DNA from: an uncultured Lachnospiraceae bacterium
GTDB taxonomy: Bacteria > Bacillota > Clostridia > Lachnospirales > Lachnospiraceae
Direction: 5' to 3'
NCBI GenBank assembly: GCA_947629545.1
Contig: CANREE010000010.1
Span: 1 to 51,132, forward strand
DNA length: 51,132 nt
Of the stretch, positions 43,529-51,132 are shown piece after piece. Under the pieces are notes generated by a model. The model was given only the letters and a program-made list of their open reading frames with translations. It searched no databases and was not told the DNA's origin. Within the stretch, counting starts at the first letter, position 1; each line of letters begins with the position of its first letter. A program made the position numbers and the translations under genes.

Positions 43529-44500
43529 TTACGCCAGAAACGCAAGGATTTCCTTCCAGTACCCCTCAAGCACTTCCGTGGAAGAATTAAAGATCTCATG
43601 TTTCGTTCCCGCCACCTTTACGAAACGGGCGGCAGTCAGTCTTTCCCGGTTGATCCGGTTCACAAAGATCTCCTGCTCCGATCCCACGACAAAGGTATCG
43701 TTCTCCGACTGGAACAGAAGAATCGGCGTCCTGATCTTTTTCACCGCTTCCTCACGCAGATATTTGTTCAGCTGGGCAGCGCCGTAGACCCAGCCGCAGC
43801 TGGGCGACGTCATCTGGTAGATCTTAATGGTATCGCGCTTCCGCTGATAATAGTCATATCTCTCCCGGTTCATCGACGGGCTTCCCTCAAAGGTCTCCTT
43901 GCCGTCAAACGGATGCCCGCCCGGCACGTAAGACGCCCGCCGTCCCAGATGACAGAGGATCCAGGCCAGACTTTTCGCCGCCGGCCACGGGAGGCCCGCA
44001 GTGATCGGCCGGATCATAGGCGAAGAAAGGATCGCCTTTGTAAAAAGCTCCGGCTCAGCCGCCAGCGCCGCCGCCCCAACGCCGCCGCCCATGGAATGGG
44101 CGTACAGATACAGCTTCATATCCGGATGCTCTTTCTGCGCCAGATGCGCCACCGCCAGCAGATCCTTGATATAGCGGCTGTAGCTGTCCACATGGACAAG
44201 ACTGTAATCGTCCACGAGACGGTAGCTGTGGCCGTGGCCGCAGTGATCGTGCATATATACATGGTAATTATTTTTCAGGAAATAATAAATCGTTTCCTTG
44301 TACTTCTCCTCCGACTCCGTAAAGCCGTGGGAAATAACCATAACCCCAACCGGCTCGTCCGCCGTGTAACACGCGCAGTAAAGCTTCCTGCCTTCGTCCC
44401 GCGTCAGATAGACCACTTTCTTTCTGGCCTCCAGATACGGCACGACCGTCTCGTCCATGGTTTGTTTGTAGTTTTCTTCTTTCAGGATCTGGTCGTACAT
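43529..44500 (-). CDS. Alpha/beta hydrolase (lysophospholipase / monoacylglycerol lipase-like)
   Basis: A 323-residue serine hydrolase. The nucleophile elbow is AHSMGGG (Ser about residue 131), the oxyanion segment is VISHGFTESEEKY, the Asp is likely in LLFQSENDTFV, and the His in AGTKHEIF. HDHCGHGHSYR is typical of the Hydrolase_4 (PldB/MGL-like) family. The start MYDQILKEENYKQTMDETV has GGGGG upstream; the open frame to 44605 runs back through the terminator-like hairpin and is not used. There is no signal peptide, so it is cytosolic. Substrate unknown; probably a lipid ester. The leader contains a promoter-like sequence and a terminator-like hairpin. Confidence 0.88.
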   Translation of the reverse strand: MYDQILKEENYKQTMDETVVPYLEARKKVVYLTRDEGRKLYCACYTADEPVGVMVISHGFTESEEKYKETIYYFLKNNYHVYMHDHCGHGHSYRLVDDYSLVHVDSYSRYIKDLLAVAHLAQKEHPDMKLYLYAHSMGGGVGAAALAAEPELFTKAILSSPMIRPITAGLPWPAAKSLAWILCHLGRRASYVPGGHPFDGKETFEGSPSMNRERYDYYQRKRDTIKIYQMTSPSCGWVYGAAQLNKYLREEAVKKIRTPILLFQSENDTFVVGSEQEIFVNRINRERLTAARFVKVAGTKHEIFNSSTEVLEGYWKEILAFLA

Positions 44501-44534
44501 GTCGTTGAAATCCCCCTTACAAGATTGTGTCCAT

Positions 44535-44574
44535 AAACAAAACCGGCCGGAATCGTATCTCAGGTTCCGACCGG
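44535..44574 (-). terminator. Intrinsic terminator (or attenuator) before the hydrolase
   Basis: On the minus strand a ten-pair stem (44565-44574 with 44543-44552, one G-U pair) around a 12-base loop is directly followed by TTTTGTTT (44535-44542). It lies 62 bases beyond the stop of the antiporter operon, so it is most simply that operon's terminator. Because a promoter-like sequence lies just upstream of it, it would also be in the hydrolase leader. Confidence 0.75.
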
Positions 44575-44595
44575 ATCTACTGTATCCATAAGAGC

Positions 44596-44624
44596 AGTAT
44601 ACCACATGAAAGCAGATTTTTTAA
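44596..44624 (-). promoter_or_regulatory. Candidate promoter for the hydrolase
   Basis: On the minus strand TTAAAA (44619-44624) and TATACT (44596-44601) are spaced by 17 bases. Matches to the consensus are 4/6 and 5/6. It starts 12 bases past the stop of the upstream antiporter gene and precedes the hairpin at 44535-44574. Confidence 0.45.
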
Positions 44625-44635
44625 GCAAATTCTTT

Positions 44636-47053
44636 CTATTTTCCAAGAAATCCCCAGATCAGGTATATTAACGTCACGCAGAGTCCCACGCAGACCAGCA
44701 TCAGACCATAGGAGAAGCTCTCCTGAATCAGATGCATATTCCCTTTGAACTGCTCCTCACGGCGCACCAGACGGGCCGTCGCCGGTTCATGAAAGGGCAG
44801 CTTCTCCCGTCGCTTCCAGGGAAGCCGGCTTCTGAACGCCGCCGCGGCGTCGATAACGCCTCCGATCACATGGGCCGCCAGATCCGAATCATGAGGCTCC
44901 TTTACCGCCGGCACCTGCTTATGGGTCGTGAGACGTGCCATACGGATCAGCCAGTCCGCGCCGCTGTCCATTACCCTTCCGACGAACGTGGATACCGTCA
45001 GGAACGCCGCCGTCGCGGCCGGAACCAGATAGCGGTCGAGGAAACCGAACACCGCCCCGAAGACAGCCGGCAGGGCCACCTGCAGAATGGGCCGGTAGAC
45101 CAGATTCTCCAGATCAAGCCAGGATGGCCAGCGATCCACATAGCGGCGGCCTCCCGCGCCATCCGGTTCCATCAGAAGGCCTCGGATCACCGCGAAATAA
45201 AGGAGTACGCCGATACAGATACTGATTGCGCCGCCCTTCAGGTTCGCAGGGGACAGATACGCTACCGTATGCGCATGGCCCTGCACATGGAAGAACTCCT
45301 GCCCCAGATCCGCGATCCGATCCATGCTCAGATGGGCCGTCAGCCCGAGCGCCGGAAGGATGGCCGCCGTAATGACAAGCGCGGCTGTCGTCTCCGGACG
45401 CATGTATCCATGGGACGCATTGTGCGCCGCCGATGAAGCATGCAGTTTTTCCGTCGGTTTCTGGTTTTCCATCGCCGCACTGGTCTTCGTCTCGCCCTTA
45501 TGATTCTTCGTTCCCAAAGCTCTGCGAGCCGCCTTCGCATTGCTTCTGCTTCCGCTGCTGAAATGCTTCCGCGCGAATTCGCTGCACATTCCATCGTACC
45601 GCTCCTGCAGCTTTGGATCCGCATTCTTCTCCACGAACACCGCCACAAACAGCTTCAGCATATACGCTACTGTCATACCGCCGGTGATGAGAAATACCCA
45701 CTCCGCCAGATGCCAGACCCAGGGTCCGCCCACGGCTTCCATATATTCCACGATGCTCTCATGGATCAGCGTCTTGCTCACATACCCGTTCCACAGCGGG
45801 ATTCCGCCGATGCCCAGCGCCCCCATCGCAAACGCGAACATGAGCGCCGGCTTCTTCCGGCCAAATCCCCGGATTTCATTCAGATCCAGCTTGTGCAGGT
45901 TCATATATACCGCGCCCGCGCACAAAAACAGTACCAGCTTGAACAGCGAGTGATTGACCATATGAAGGAAGGCCCCCCGCACCGCCAGCGTATTGCCCTC
46001 TCCGATGCTGCGGAGCAGGCAGGCCATGCCGATACCGGTCAGGATAAAGCCAATCTGGGAAATGGACGAGCACGCCAGGGTCCGCTTCAGGTTGATGGAA
46101 AATACCGCCAGAAGCGCCCCCACAAACATGGTGATCAGTCCCAGCACCGCGATCAGAAGCCCCCAGCTGTGATCTGCCCCGAAAAGCCCGCAGGACACCA
46201 CGATGATGCCGAACACGCCGGTCTTCGTAAGTATCCCGGAAAGCAGCGCGCTGGCCGGCGCCGGCGCCTCCGGATGGGCCTTGGGCAGCCAGATATGCAG
46301 CGGAAAACAGCCCGCTTTCGCGCCGAAACCGAAAAGCAGAAGCGCGCCTGCCGTATAAAGCTGGGCCTTCGCCGTCGGGAAGAAGCTTCCGGGCATCCCG
46401 GGTGTGCTGCCGCTCCACGCAAGCCCCGGCAGCTTTCCCGCAACCCAAATGGAAGTCGGGCCGTCTGCGCCGCCAATTACAGAATAGGCCGTAACTGCCC
46501 CCTGAGACTGAGGAACCAGAGCCGCAGTCTGCCCGACTGCAGAAACCGCCGTTCCTTTCGCTGCAGCCACAGATAAGGCCTCACTCGCCTGCAGCGGCCA
46601 GTTCCCGCTCATCACCGCATCTGCCACCACACTGAGCTCATCGATCTCCAGCGTCCCGAACAGATCGTACAGCAGAAACAGCCCCATCAGCATCACCATG
46701 CCGCCGATGACCGCCACCGCCAGATACGTCTCCGCCGCCTTAAGGCTTGCGCTTCTCTCGTCAAACGCGACCCACACATAGGACGTAAAAGACATAATTT
46801 CAAAGAAAATAAACGTCGTAAACAGGTTCGCCGACAAAAACACGCCCACCGTCGCCGCGAACGTGGCCCAGAAGAAGATGTAATACCTCTTCCGGTTGGC
46901 GTAATGTGCCATATATTCACGTGAGAAGATTCCGCTGACCGTCCACATGAGCACGGCCACGATACAGTATACCAGACGGAACCCGTCCATTTTCAAATGC
47001 ATTCCCATGCCGCAGAAGCCGGGAATCACAACATCCATCCACACCTGATTCAT
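44636..47053 (-). CDS. Complex-I/Mrp antiporter-like membrane subunit (NuoL/MrpA-like), with loop insert
   Basis: An 805-residue protein with about 14-16 helices; proton/sodium-translocating subunit of a complex-I-like or Mrp-type assembly. Channel residues are visible: Glu in TTFIFFEIMSFTSY (helix 5, about residue 85), Lys246 in FGFGAKAGCFPLHIWLPKAHPEAPAPASALLSG (helix 7), Lys in LTKTG, His in HMVNHSLFKL, and Lys in GYVSK (helix 12). Between helices 6 and 7 lies an unusual insert (about 155-228) holding SVIGGADGPTSIWVAGKL. A second polar insert (about 510-565) lies before a C-terminal membrane region, and a long polar C-terminal segment precedes the last helix. Its start overlaps the upstream gene by four bases. 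The partner hydrogenase or dehydrogenase is not in the window. Confidence 0.88.
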   Translation of the reverse strand: MNQVWMDVVIPGFCGMGMHLKMDGFRLVYCIVAVLMWTVSGIFSREYMAHYANRKRYYIFFWATFAATVGVFLSANLFTTFIFFEIMSFTSYVWVAFDERSASLKAAETYLAVAVIGGMVMLMGLFLLYDLFGTLEIDELSVVADAVMSGNWPLQASEALSVAAAKGTAVSAVGQTAALVPQSQGAVTAYSVIGGADGPTSIWVAGKLPGLAWSGSTPGMPGSFFPTAKAQLYTAGALLLFGFGAKAGCFPLHIWLPKAHPEAPAPASALLSGILTKTGVFGIIVVSCGLFGADHSWGLLIAVLGLITMFVGALLAVFSINLKRTLACSSISQIGFILTGIGMACLLRSIGEGNTLAVRGAFLHMVNHSLFKLVLFLCAGAVYMNLHKLDLNEIRGFGRKKPALMFAFAMGALGIGGIPLWNGYVSKTLIHESIVEYMEAVGGPWVWHLAEWVFLITGGMTVAYMLKLFVAVFVEKNADPKLQERYDGMCSEFARKHFSSGSRSNAKAARRALGTKNHKGETKTSAAMENQKPTEKLHASSAAHNASHGYMRPETTAALVITAAILPALGLTAHLSMDRIADLGQEFFHVQGHAHTVAYLSPANLKGGAISICIGVLLYFAVIRGLLMEPDGAGGRRYVDRWPSWLDLENLVYRPILQVALPAVFGAVFGFLDRYLVPAATAAFLTVSTFVGRVMDSGADWLIRMARLTTHKQVPAVKEPHDSDLAAHVIGGVIDAAAAFRSRLPWKRREKLPFHEPATARLVRREEQFKGNMHLIQESFSYGLMLVCVGLCVTLIYLIWGFLGK

Positions 47054-48660
47054 CCCGCTTCACCTCCGATCAGTGCCAGGAACCGCAGCACCGGCCCCGC
47101 GTGGAGCCCCACCGCCACGATCACGACGGCGAAGATCACGAGAGGCAGAAGCATCCGCCAGCTTGGATCCTGATTGCCGGTTTCAGCCGCGGCGTCCGCC
47201 GTGCCGCCGGCCGGCACATTTTCATACGAAGAAAATGCCAGCGGCGCTTTGCTCGTATTTTCCGCCTGCTTCACCATCTTCGGAAAATACGCCCGCACCA
47301 CCGTCGACAGCATATAGATCCCGGTCATCAGTGCTGAATACAGGATCACGGCCACGCCGATATACGGCAGTACCCGTCCGACTGTGCCTCCCGCGCCGCC
47401 GCTCATCCCGCCGCCCAGGCTCAGCGCCGCCTCGCAGAGACTCCATTTGCTGACAAAGCCCGCAAACATCGGAATCCCCATCAGCGACAGGGCCGATACC
47501 GTAAAGCAGGCAAACGTCACCGGCATCCGGTAACCCATGCCGTCCAGTTCATAAATATAGGTCTTGCCGGTGCGGTGCATCACGGCACCTGCGCAGAAGA
47601 AGGCGCTGATCTTCATAAATGCGTGCGCCAGCAGATGAATAAGCGCCGCCACCAGTCCCAGCGGACTCATCATCGACGCGCCGAACAGGATATAGGACAG
47701 ATTGCTGATCGTGGAATACGCAAGCCTCCGTTTCCAGTGGACTTCCTTCACCGCCATGGTTGACGCGAAGACAATGGTCACCAGAGCCGCAGCCATTACC
47801 ACCCACTGGGCCCAGGTTCCGTAAAGAATATCCGTCCCGTAGCTGAAATACGTGAACCGCAGCACGGCAAACGCGCCGGCCTTCACCACCGCCACCGCAT
47901 GCAGCAGGGCTGTCACCGGGGTCGGGGCCACCGCCGCCTTCGGGAGCCAGTCATGCAGCGGAAATACCGCCGCCTTGACGCCGAAACCGAAGAAAGCCAG
48001 TACATAGACGAATAATAACAGATTCTTCCTGTCCGAAGCCGCTGCCGGATCCAGCATACCGCCGGCCACGAACTCCGTGGTTCCGATCGCCGAGAAGGAA
48101 AGAACCGTCACCAGACCGATGAACGCGAAGGCTGCGCCGCCGATGGAATAATACAGGTACTGCCTCGTGGCCCTCGCCGCCTCGGTCGTCATCGGATGCA
48201 TGACCAGCGGAAATGTAGCGAACGTAAGCATTTCATAGAACAAATACATGGTCACCAGGTTCCCTGCCAGCGCCACGCCCAGCGTCACGCCGTAGGAAAT
48301 CGTATAAAATGCGAAAAATACCGGTCTTCTCTCTTCGTGCTCCATATATTCAAAGGCATACAGCGTCGCAAGCGGCCAGAGAAAGGCCACCAGCCCCGCG
48401 AATACGCTCCCCATCCGGTCCAGACGGAACATAACCGTCAGCTGGCCGTAGAGCCGAAACAGCACGAGACTGCCGCTTCTGCCGCCATTTCCAACGATCA
48501 GCCACGCCACCAGCAGGCTGTTTACAAGCACAAGCGCTTCCACCAGCCACTGCATGATCCTCTCCCGCTTCTGGCTGCGGATCCATCCATTCATCGCAAG
48601 CAGCACCACGCCGCCGACAACCGGCAGAAATACAGGCGCCGCCAACAACCGATCATACAT
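47050..48660 (-). CDS. Complex-I/Mrp antiporter-like membrane subunit (NuoM/MrpD-like)
   Basis: A 536-residue membrane protein with about 14 helices. Conserved Proton_antipo_M features are Glu in MYLFYEMLTFATFPLVM (helix 5), Lys in FFGFGVKAAVFPLHDWLPKAAVAPTPVTALLHAVAVVKAGAFAVLR (helices 7 and 8, two lysines), His in HLLAHAFMKISAFFCAGAV, and Lys in FAGFVSKW (helix 12). A glycine-rich stretch GGGMSGGAGG follows the last of these. The C-terminal part (from KMVKQAENTSK to GNQDPS) is a polar linker before a final helix. An ACGGAGG ribosome site precedes the ATG. It overlaps the next gene by four bases. The role is cation translocation in a multi-subunit complex; which complex is unresolved. Confidence 0.88.
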   Translation of the reverse strand: MYDRLLAAPVFLPVVGGVVLLAMNGWIRSQKRERIMQWLVEALVLVNSLLVAWLIVGNGGRSGSLVLFRLYGQLTVMFRLDRMGSVFAGLVAFLWPLATLYAFEYMEHEERRPVFFAFYTISYGVTLGVALAGNLVTMYLFYEMLTFATFPLVMHPMTTEAARATRQYLYYSIGGAAFAFIGLVTVLSFSAIGTTEFVAGGMLDPAAASDRKNLLLFVYVLAFFGFGVKAAVFPLHDWLPKAAVAPTPVTALLHAVAVVKAGAFAVLRFTYFSYGTDILYGTWAQWVVMAAALVTIVFASTMAVKEVHWKRRLAYSTISNLSYILFGASMMSPLGLVAALIHLLAHAFMKISAFFCAGAVMHRTGKTYIYELDGMGYRMPVTFACFTVSALSLMGIPMFAGFVSKWSLCEAALSLGGGMSGGAGGTVGRVLPYIGVAVILYSALMTGIYMLSTVVRAYFPKMVKQAENTSKAPLAFSSYENVPAGGTADAAAETGNQDPSWRMLLPLVIFAVVIVAVGLHAGPVLRFLALIGGEAG

Positions 48661-48699
48661 GTAATCGTTCCTCCGTTCTCACGGTATCTGTCATGACAC

Positions 48700-48847
48700 A
48701 TTCTTATCTAAAACCCGTTCTTTTCTGAAAGGCGTTCTTCTCTGCCGACCTTTTCGGGAACACGGCCCTCTCGGGATCCCGGCTTTCCCCGAAACACGAC
48801 CTCTCGGAATTCCAGCCTACTCCAAAACACAGCCTTCTCTGAAACAC
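48700..48847 (-). repeat. Degenerate tandem repeat, about nine units of 17 bp
   Basis: Read on the minus strand from 48847, units of 17 bases (one of 16, one of 13) follow one another, with a rough pattern G-x-G-T-T-T-C-x-G-A-G-A-A-G-G-x-C. Adjacent units share about half to four-fifths of their bases, so it is an old, diverged array. It fills nearly all of the 189-bp gap between two antiporter genes, starting three bases after the upstream stop. The period is not a multiple of three and no gene covers it. Confidence 0.7.
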
Positions 48848-48849
48848 CG

Positions 48850-50454
48850 CTACGGCATCACCGCCGCCGCGATCGTTTCCACAAATGTCACCAGCGGTCC
48901 CGGAAAGCAGCCCAGCAGAAGCGCGGCTGCCGCCAGAATCACGATGGGAACCAGCATGAAAAGCGACGGTTCCTTCTTCGAAAGTCCTCTCTCCGCGATC
49001 TCTTTTCCATCAAAATCCTGTCCCGGGAAATATCCCTGGATCATGATCGGAAGCAGATATCCCGCGGTCAGAAGCGCGCTGATCAGTAGCACCACCGGCC
49101 CGGCAAATCCAAGCGCTCCGGTGCCGGAAGCAAGCGAACCCGTGGCCAGGTACCATTTGCTGACAAAACCGCTGAAAGGCGGAATGCCGATCAGCGCCAG
49201 GGACGCCATCGTATAGCAGGCAAGAGCCAGCGGCATCACACGCCCCAGTCCGCGAAGCTGATCCACCTTCTTCCAGCCGGTCACCACGATCACCGCTCCC
49301 GCGAACAGGAACAGGCAGGTTTTAATCACCGAATGGAACACCACATGGGTCAGCGCCCCCGTAAATCCGACCGGATTCATCAGACTTAAGCCGAACAGAA
49401 CATATGACACCTGGCTGACCGTCGAGTAGGCCAGACGTTTCTTGAACACTTTCTCGCAATACGCCAGCATGGAACCCATAAATACAGTCAGAAGCGCCAG
49501 AACCATCCACGCCGCCTGCACCCAGGTACCGCGAAGCACATCCGGACCTACCAGAAAATAAACAATACGCACCAGCGCCAGGACGCCGGCCTTGGTGATC
49601 ACGCCGGACAGCACCGCGCTGGCCGGGGCCGGAGCCACCGGATGAGCGATCGGCAGCCACCCATGAAGCGGGAACATACCGGCCTTGGTGCCGAAACCGA
49701 CGATCATGCAGAAGACCGCCGTCAGAAGAAGCGGCGCTCCCGCTGCCATTTCCGCCGTAAAACGGCCGCCCGCCGTGAAGCTCAAATCGCCGCACACATT
49801 GGCAAGATAGAAAATCCCGAACAGCGCCAGAAATGCGCCGCCCACCGAGTAAAACAGGTATTTCAGACCTGCCTGAACCGCTTCCTTCGTCAGCTCGTGA
49901 AGAACCAGCGGCAGGGACGTCAGCGTCATCATTTCATAGAACACATAAAATGTCACCAGATCCGCCGCGCAGTCAAGGCCGACCAGCACGCCGACGACAA
50001 TCAGGTAGAAGCCGTAAAACCGCTCCGCCCACTCCTCATGTTTCATATAAGCGACCGAATGGATTCCGGTCAGAAGCCACATGATCGATGTCAGAACCGC
50101 GAACAGACTTCCCAGGCCGTCCACACGAAGGCCCAGCGTCAGCGTATCGGTCAGGGAAAAGAGCCGCACGCTCCCGCCGCCTGCAGCGGCCAGAATCACA
50201 AAAACCGTTTCCAGCGCCAGCGCAGCCATGTAAATGAGATCCAGCGTCGTGATCTGACCATGGGAGGCTGTGCTGCCTGCGTTAGTCACGGCGTCTGTTC
50301 CGGACACAGCACTACCGGACGCACGATCCCCAGCCGTTTCTCCGGGCGCAGGACTTCCCTGCAACGCCTTCTTCTTAGAATTACACATTCCTGTATATAC
50401 CAGAATCGCGACTCCCGCCGCGATCGGCCAGAGAACCGGAAGCAATACTCTCAT
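48850..50454 (-). CDS. Complex-I/Mrp antiporter-like membrane subunit (NuoM/MrpD-like)
   Basis: A 534-residue membrane protein with about 14 helices. Channel motifs are Glu in FYVFYEMMTLTSLPLVLHELTKEAVQAGLKYL, Lys in GFGTKAGMFPLHGWLPIAHPVAPAPASAVLSGVITKAGVLALVR, His in HVVFHSVIKTCLFLFAGAV, and Lys in FSGFVSKWYLA. After the first helix there is a Ser/Ala/Gly-rich polar loop of about 45 residues (KKALQGSPAPGETAGDRASG... to HGQIT), longer than usual. A GAGGAGG ribosome site precedes the ATG. It follows the upstream subunit by 18 bp and is separated from the next by the tandem repeat. It is clearly a paralogue of the 536-residue subunit. Confidence 0.88.
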   Translation of the reverse strand: MRVLLPVLWPIAAGVAILVYTGMCNSKKKALQGSPAPGETAGDRASGSAVSGTDAVTNAGSTASHGQITTLDLIYMAALALETVFVILAAAGGGSVRLFSLTDTLTLGLRVDGLGSLFAVLTSIMWLLTGIHSVAYMKHEEWAERFYGFYLIVVGVLVGLDCAADLVTFYVFYEMMTLTSLPLVLHELTKEAVQAGLKYLFYSVGGAFLALFGIFYLANVCGDLSFTAGGRFTAEMAAGAPLLLTAVFCMIVGFGTKAGMFPLHGWLPIAHPVAPAPASAVLSGVITKAGVLALVRIVYFLVGPDVLRGTWVQAAWMVLALLTVFMGSMLAYCEKVFKKRLAYSTVSQVSYVLFGLSLMNPVGFTGALTHVVFHSVIKTCLFLFAGAVIVVTGWKKVDQLRGLGRVMPLALACYTMASLALIGIPPFSGFVSKWYLATGSLASGTGALGFAGPVVLLISALLTAGYLLPIMIQGYFPGQDFDGKEIAERGLSKKEPSLFMLVPIVILAAAALLLGCFPGPLVTFVETIAAAVMP

Positions 50455-50472
50455 TGTCCCTACCTCCTCATT

Positions 50473-51132
50473 TTATCCAAACATCGCAAGCCCGTCCGTA
50501 ATTGCGCGGACGATAGGCTGCGAGAATAATCCCAGAATCAGATTCAGAATGATGAAGCACACGATGGCGAGCCGCATGGTCCACGGGTTTGCCGCAAGCG
50601 CGGCGGAACCGCTGCCTGCCGCACCGCCTCTGCCGTCCCTCTCCGCCGGCTCCATTTCCGCGAAACTCCCACTCTTCGTCGGCCGGTACAGACCGATCAT
50701 CAGCCGCAGGAAATAGATTGCGTTCAACACTGTACTGACCGCCAGCGCGATCAGCGTGATCAGCATCTTATGCGGGCTGGCAAATGCCGACGTGGCGAAC
50801 AGCAGCTTGGAGATAAAGCCCGCCAGCATCGGAAATCCCACCATGGACAGCGCACCAACCAGAAAGCCCGCGCCCGCCAGCCGGTTCCGGTAGGCGCTTC
50901 CGCGGAGCGCCAGGAAATCGGTCCGGTCGCCGGATACCTTGTAAAGCCCCACACAGCTGATGAACAGCAGCGCCTTTGTCGCGCCGTGGGAGAAGATATG
51001 GAAAATGGCCGCGATCATTCCCGCCTGGGTTCCCAGGCCGATGCCCATATAGATATAGCCGATCTGGGCCACCGACGAATAGGCGATCATTTTCCGGGTG
51101 TCCGTCTGCATGATGGCCCGCAGGGAGCCGAA
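50473..51132 (-). CDS. Complex-I/Mrp antiporter-like membrane subunit, C-terminal part (5' end beyond window)
   Basis: The C-terminal 219 residues of a further Proton_antipo_M subunit. The frame is open to the window edge (FGSLRAIMQTDTRKMIAYSSVAQIGYIYMGIG), so the start lies outside. Visible are the segment with His (FHIFSHGATKALLFISCVGLY), the helix-12 lysine (LAGFISKLLFA) and the last helix LAIVCFIILNLILGLFSQPIV. A Gly/Ala/Glu-rich insert (AEMEPAERDGRGGAAGSGSAALA) precedes the last helix. Resembles NuoN/MrpD-like proteins. It is first of four in a row. Confidence 0.85.
   Translation of the reverse strand, partial: FGSLRAIMQTDTRKMIAYSSVAQIGYIYMGIGLGTQAGMIAAIFHIFSHGATKALLFISCVGLYKVSGDRTDFLALRGSAYRNRLAGAGFLVGALSMVGFPMLAGFISKLLFATSAFASPHKMLITLIALAVSTVLNAIYFLRLMIGLYRPTKSGSFAEMEPAERDGRGGAAGSGSAALAANPWTMRLAIVCFIILNLILGLFSQPIVRAITDGLAMFG

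Noticed and set aside
44535-44574. TPP riboswitch, suggested by a CTGAGA in the hairpin loop before the hydrolase
   Set aside because: Only the hexamer matches; the rest of the conserved TPP core is missing and the element is far too short.
44636-51132. A standard Nuo complex I operon
   Set aside because: No NuoA-K small or peripheral subunits are visible in the window; only antiporter-type subunits, so the complex cannot be named.

Overview
The window is a dense, mostly minus-strand stretch of a low-G+C-phylum (Firmicutes/Clostridia) chromosome, probably a Lachnospiraceae-type gut anaerobe with fairly GC-rich DNA. The evidence is a Gram-positive-type PolC (exonuclease inserted in the PHP domain), a PASTA-type Ser/Thr kinase PrkC with its PP2C phosphatase, the gene order pyrH-frr-uppS-cdsA-dxr-rseP-ispG-polC, the order murE-murF-priA-def-fmt-yugP-rsmB-rlmN-prpC-prkC-rsgA-rpe-thiN, and tandem complex-I-like antiporter subunits. 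The species cannot be named from the sequence. Only two genes (a GNAT acetyltransferase and a large hybrid sensor kinase) lie on the plus strand. I saw no rRNA, tRNA, CRISPR array, prophage or insertion sequence.

Layout. 1-10,356 (minus): an envelope/isoprenoid/translation operon running pyrH, frr, uppS, cdsA, dxr, rseP, ispG, polC (the polC 3' end is cut by the window edge). It makes UMP-derived precursors, recycles ribosomes, builds undecaprenyl-PP and CDP-diacylglycerol, and supplies MEP-pathway isoprenoids. 10,391-10,535: a structured intergenic element bounded by two identical 33-bp copies, each holding a perfect palindrome. 10,567-15,644: rarA, a GNAT acetyltransferase (plus), a TSUP permease, thrH and serS. 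15,985-19,362 (plus): an orphan hybrid histidine kinase with two solute-binding-like sensor domains. 19,357-35,883 (minus): pdxK, then a tightly overlapping housekeeping chain from murE down to thiN (wall precursor ligation, replication restart, formyl-Met processing, rRNA methylation, PrkC/PrpC signalling, ribosome assembly). 36,096-40,719: fhs and ftsK/spoIIIE, with a good promoter before ftsK. 40,842-44,500: ogt, an AEC-family carrier, glycerate kinase and an alpha/beta hydrolase. 44,636-51,132: four consecutive complex-I/Mrp antiporter-like membrane proteins, the first cut by the window edge.

Most unusual features. (1) One antiporter-like subunit carries, in the loop before its key lysine helix, a peptide resembling the IGGADGPT signature of Na+-pumping decarboxylase beta subunits. 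(2) Many conserved housekeeping enzymes (PolC, MurE, MurF, PriA, Dxr, ThiN and the antiporter subunits) carry extra Ala/Gly/Ser/Glu-rich segments. Those in MurE and MurF sit at the same place in their shared fold. (3) A degenerate 17-bp tandem repeat lies between two antiporter genes. (4) The twin-palindrome element lies before pyrH. No defence island or clearly new gene system is visible; the rest is core-genome content.
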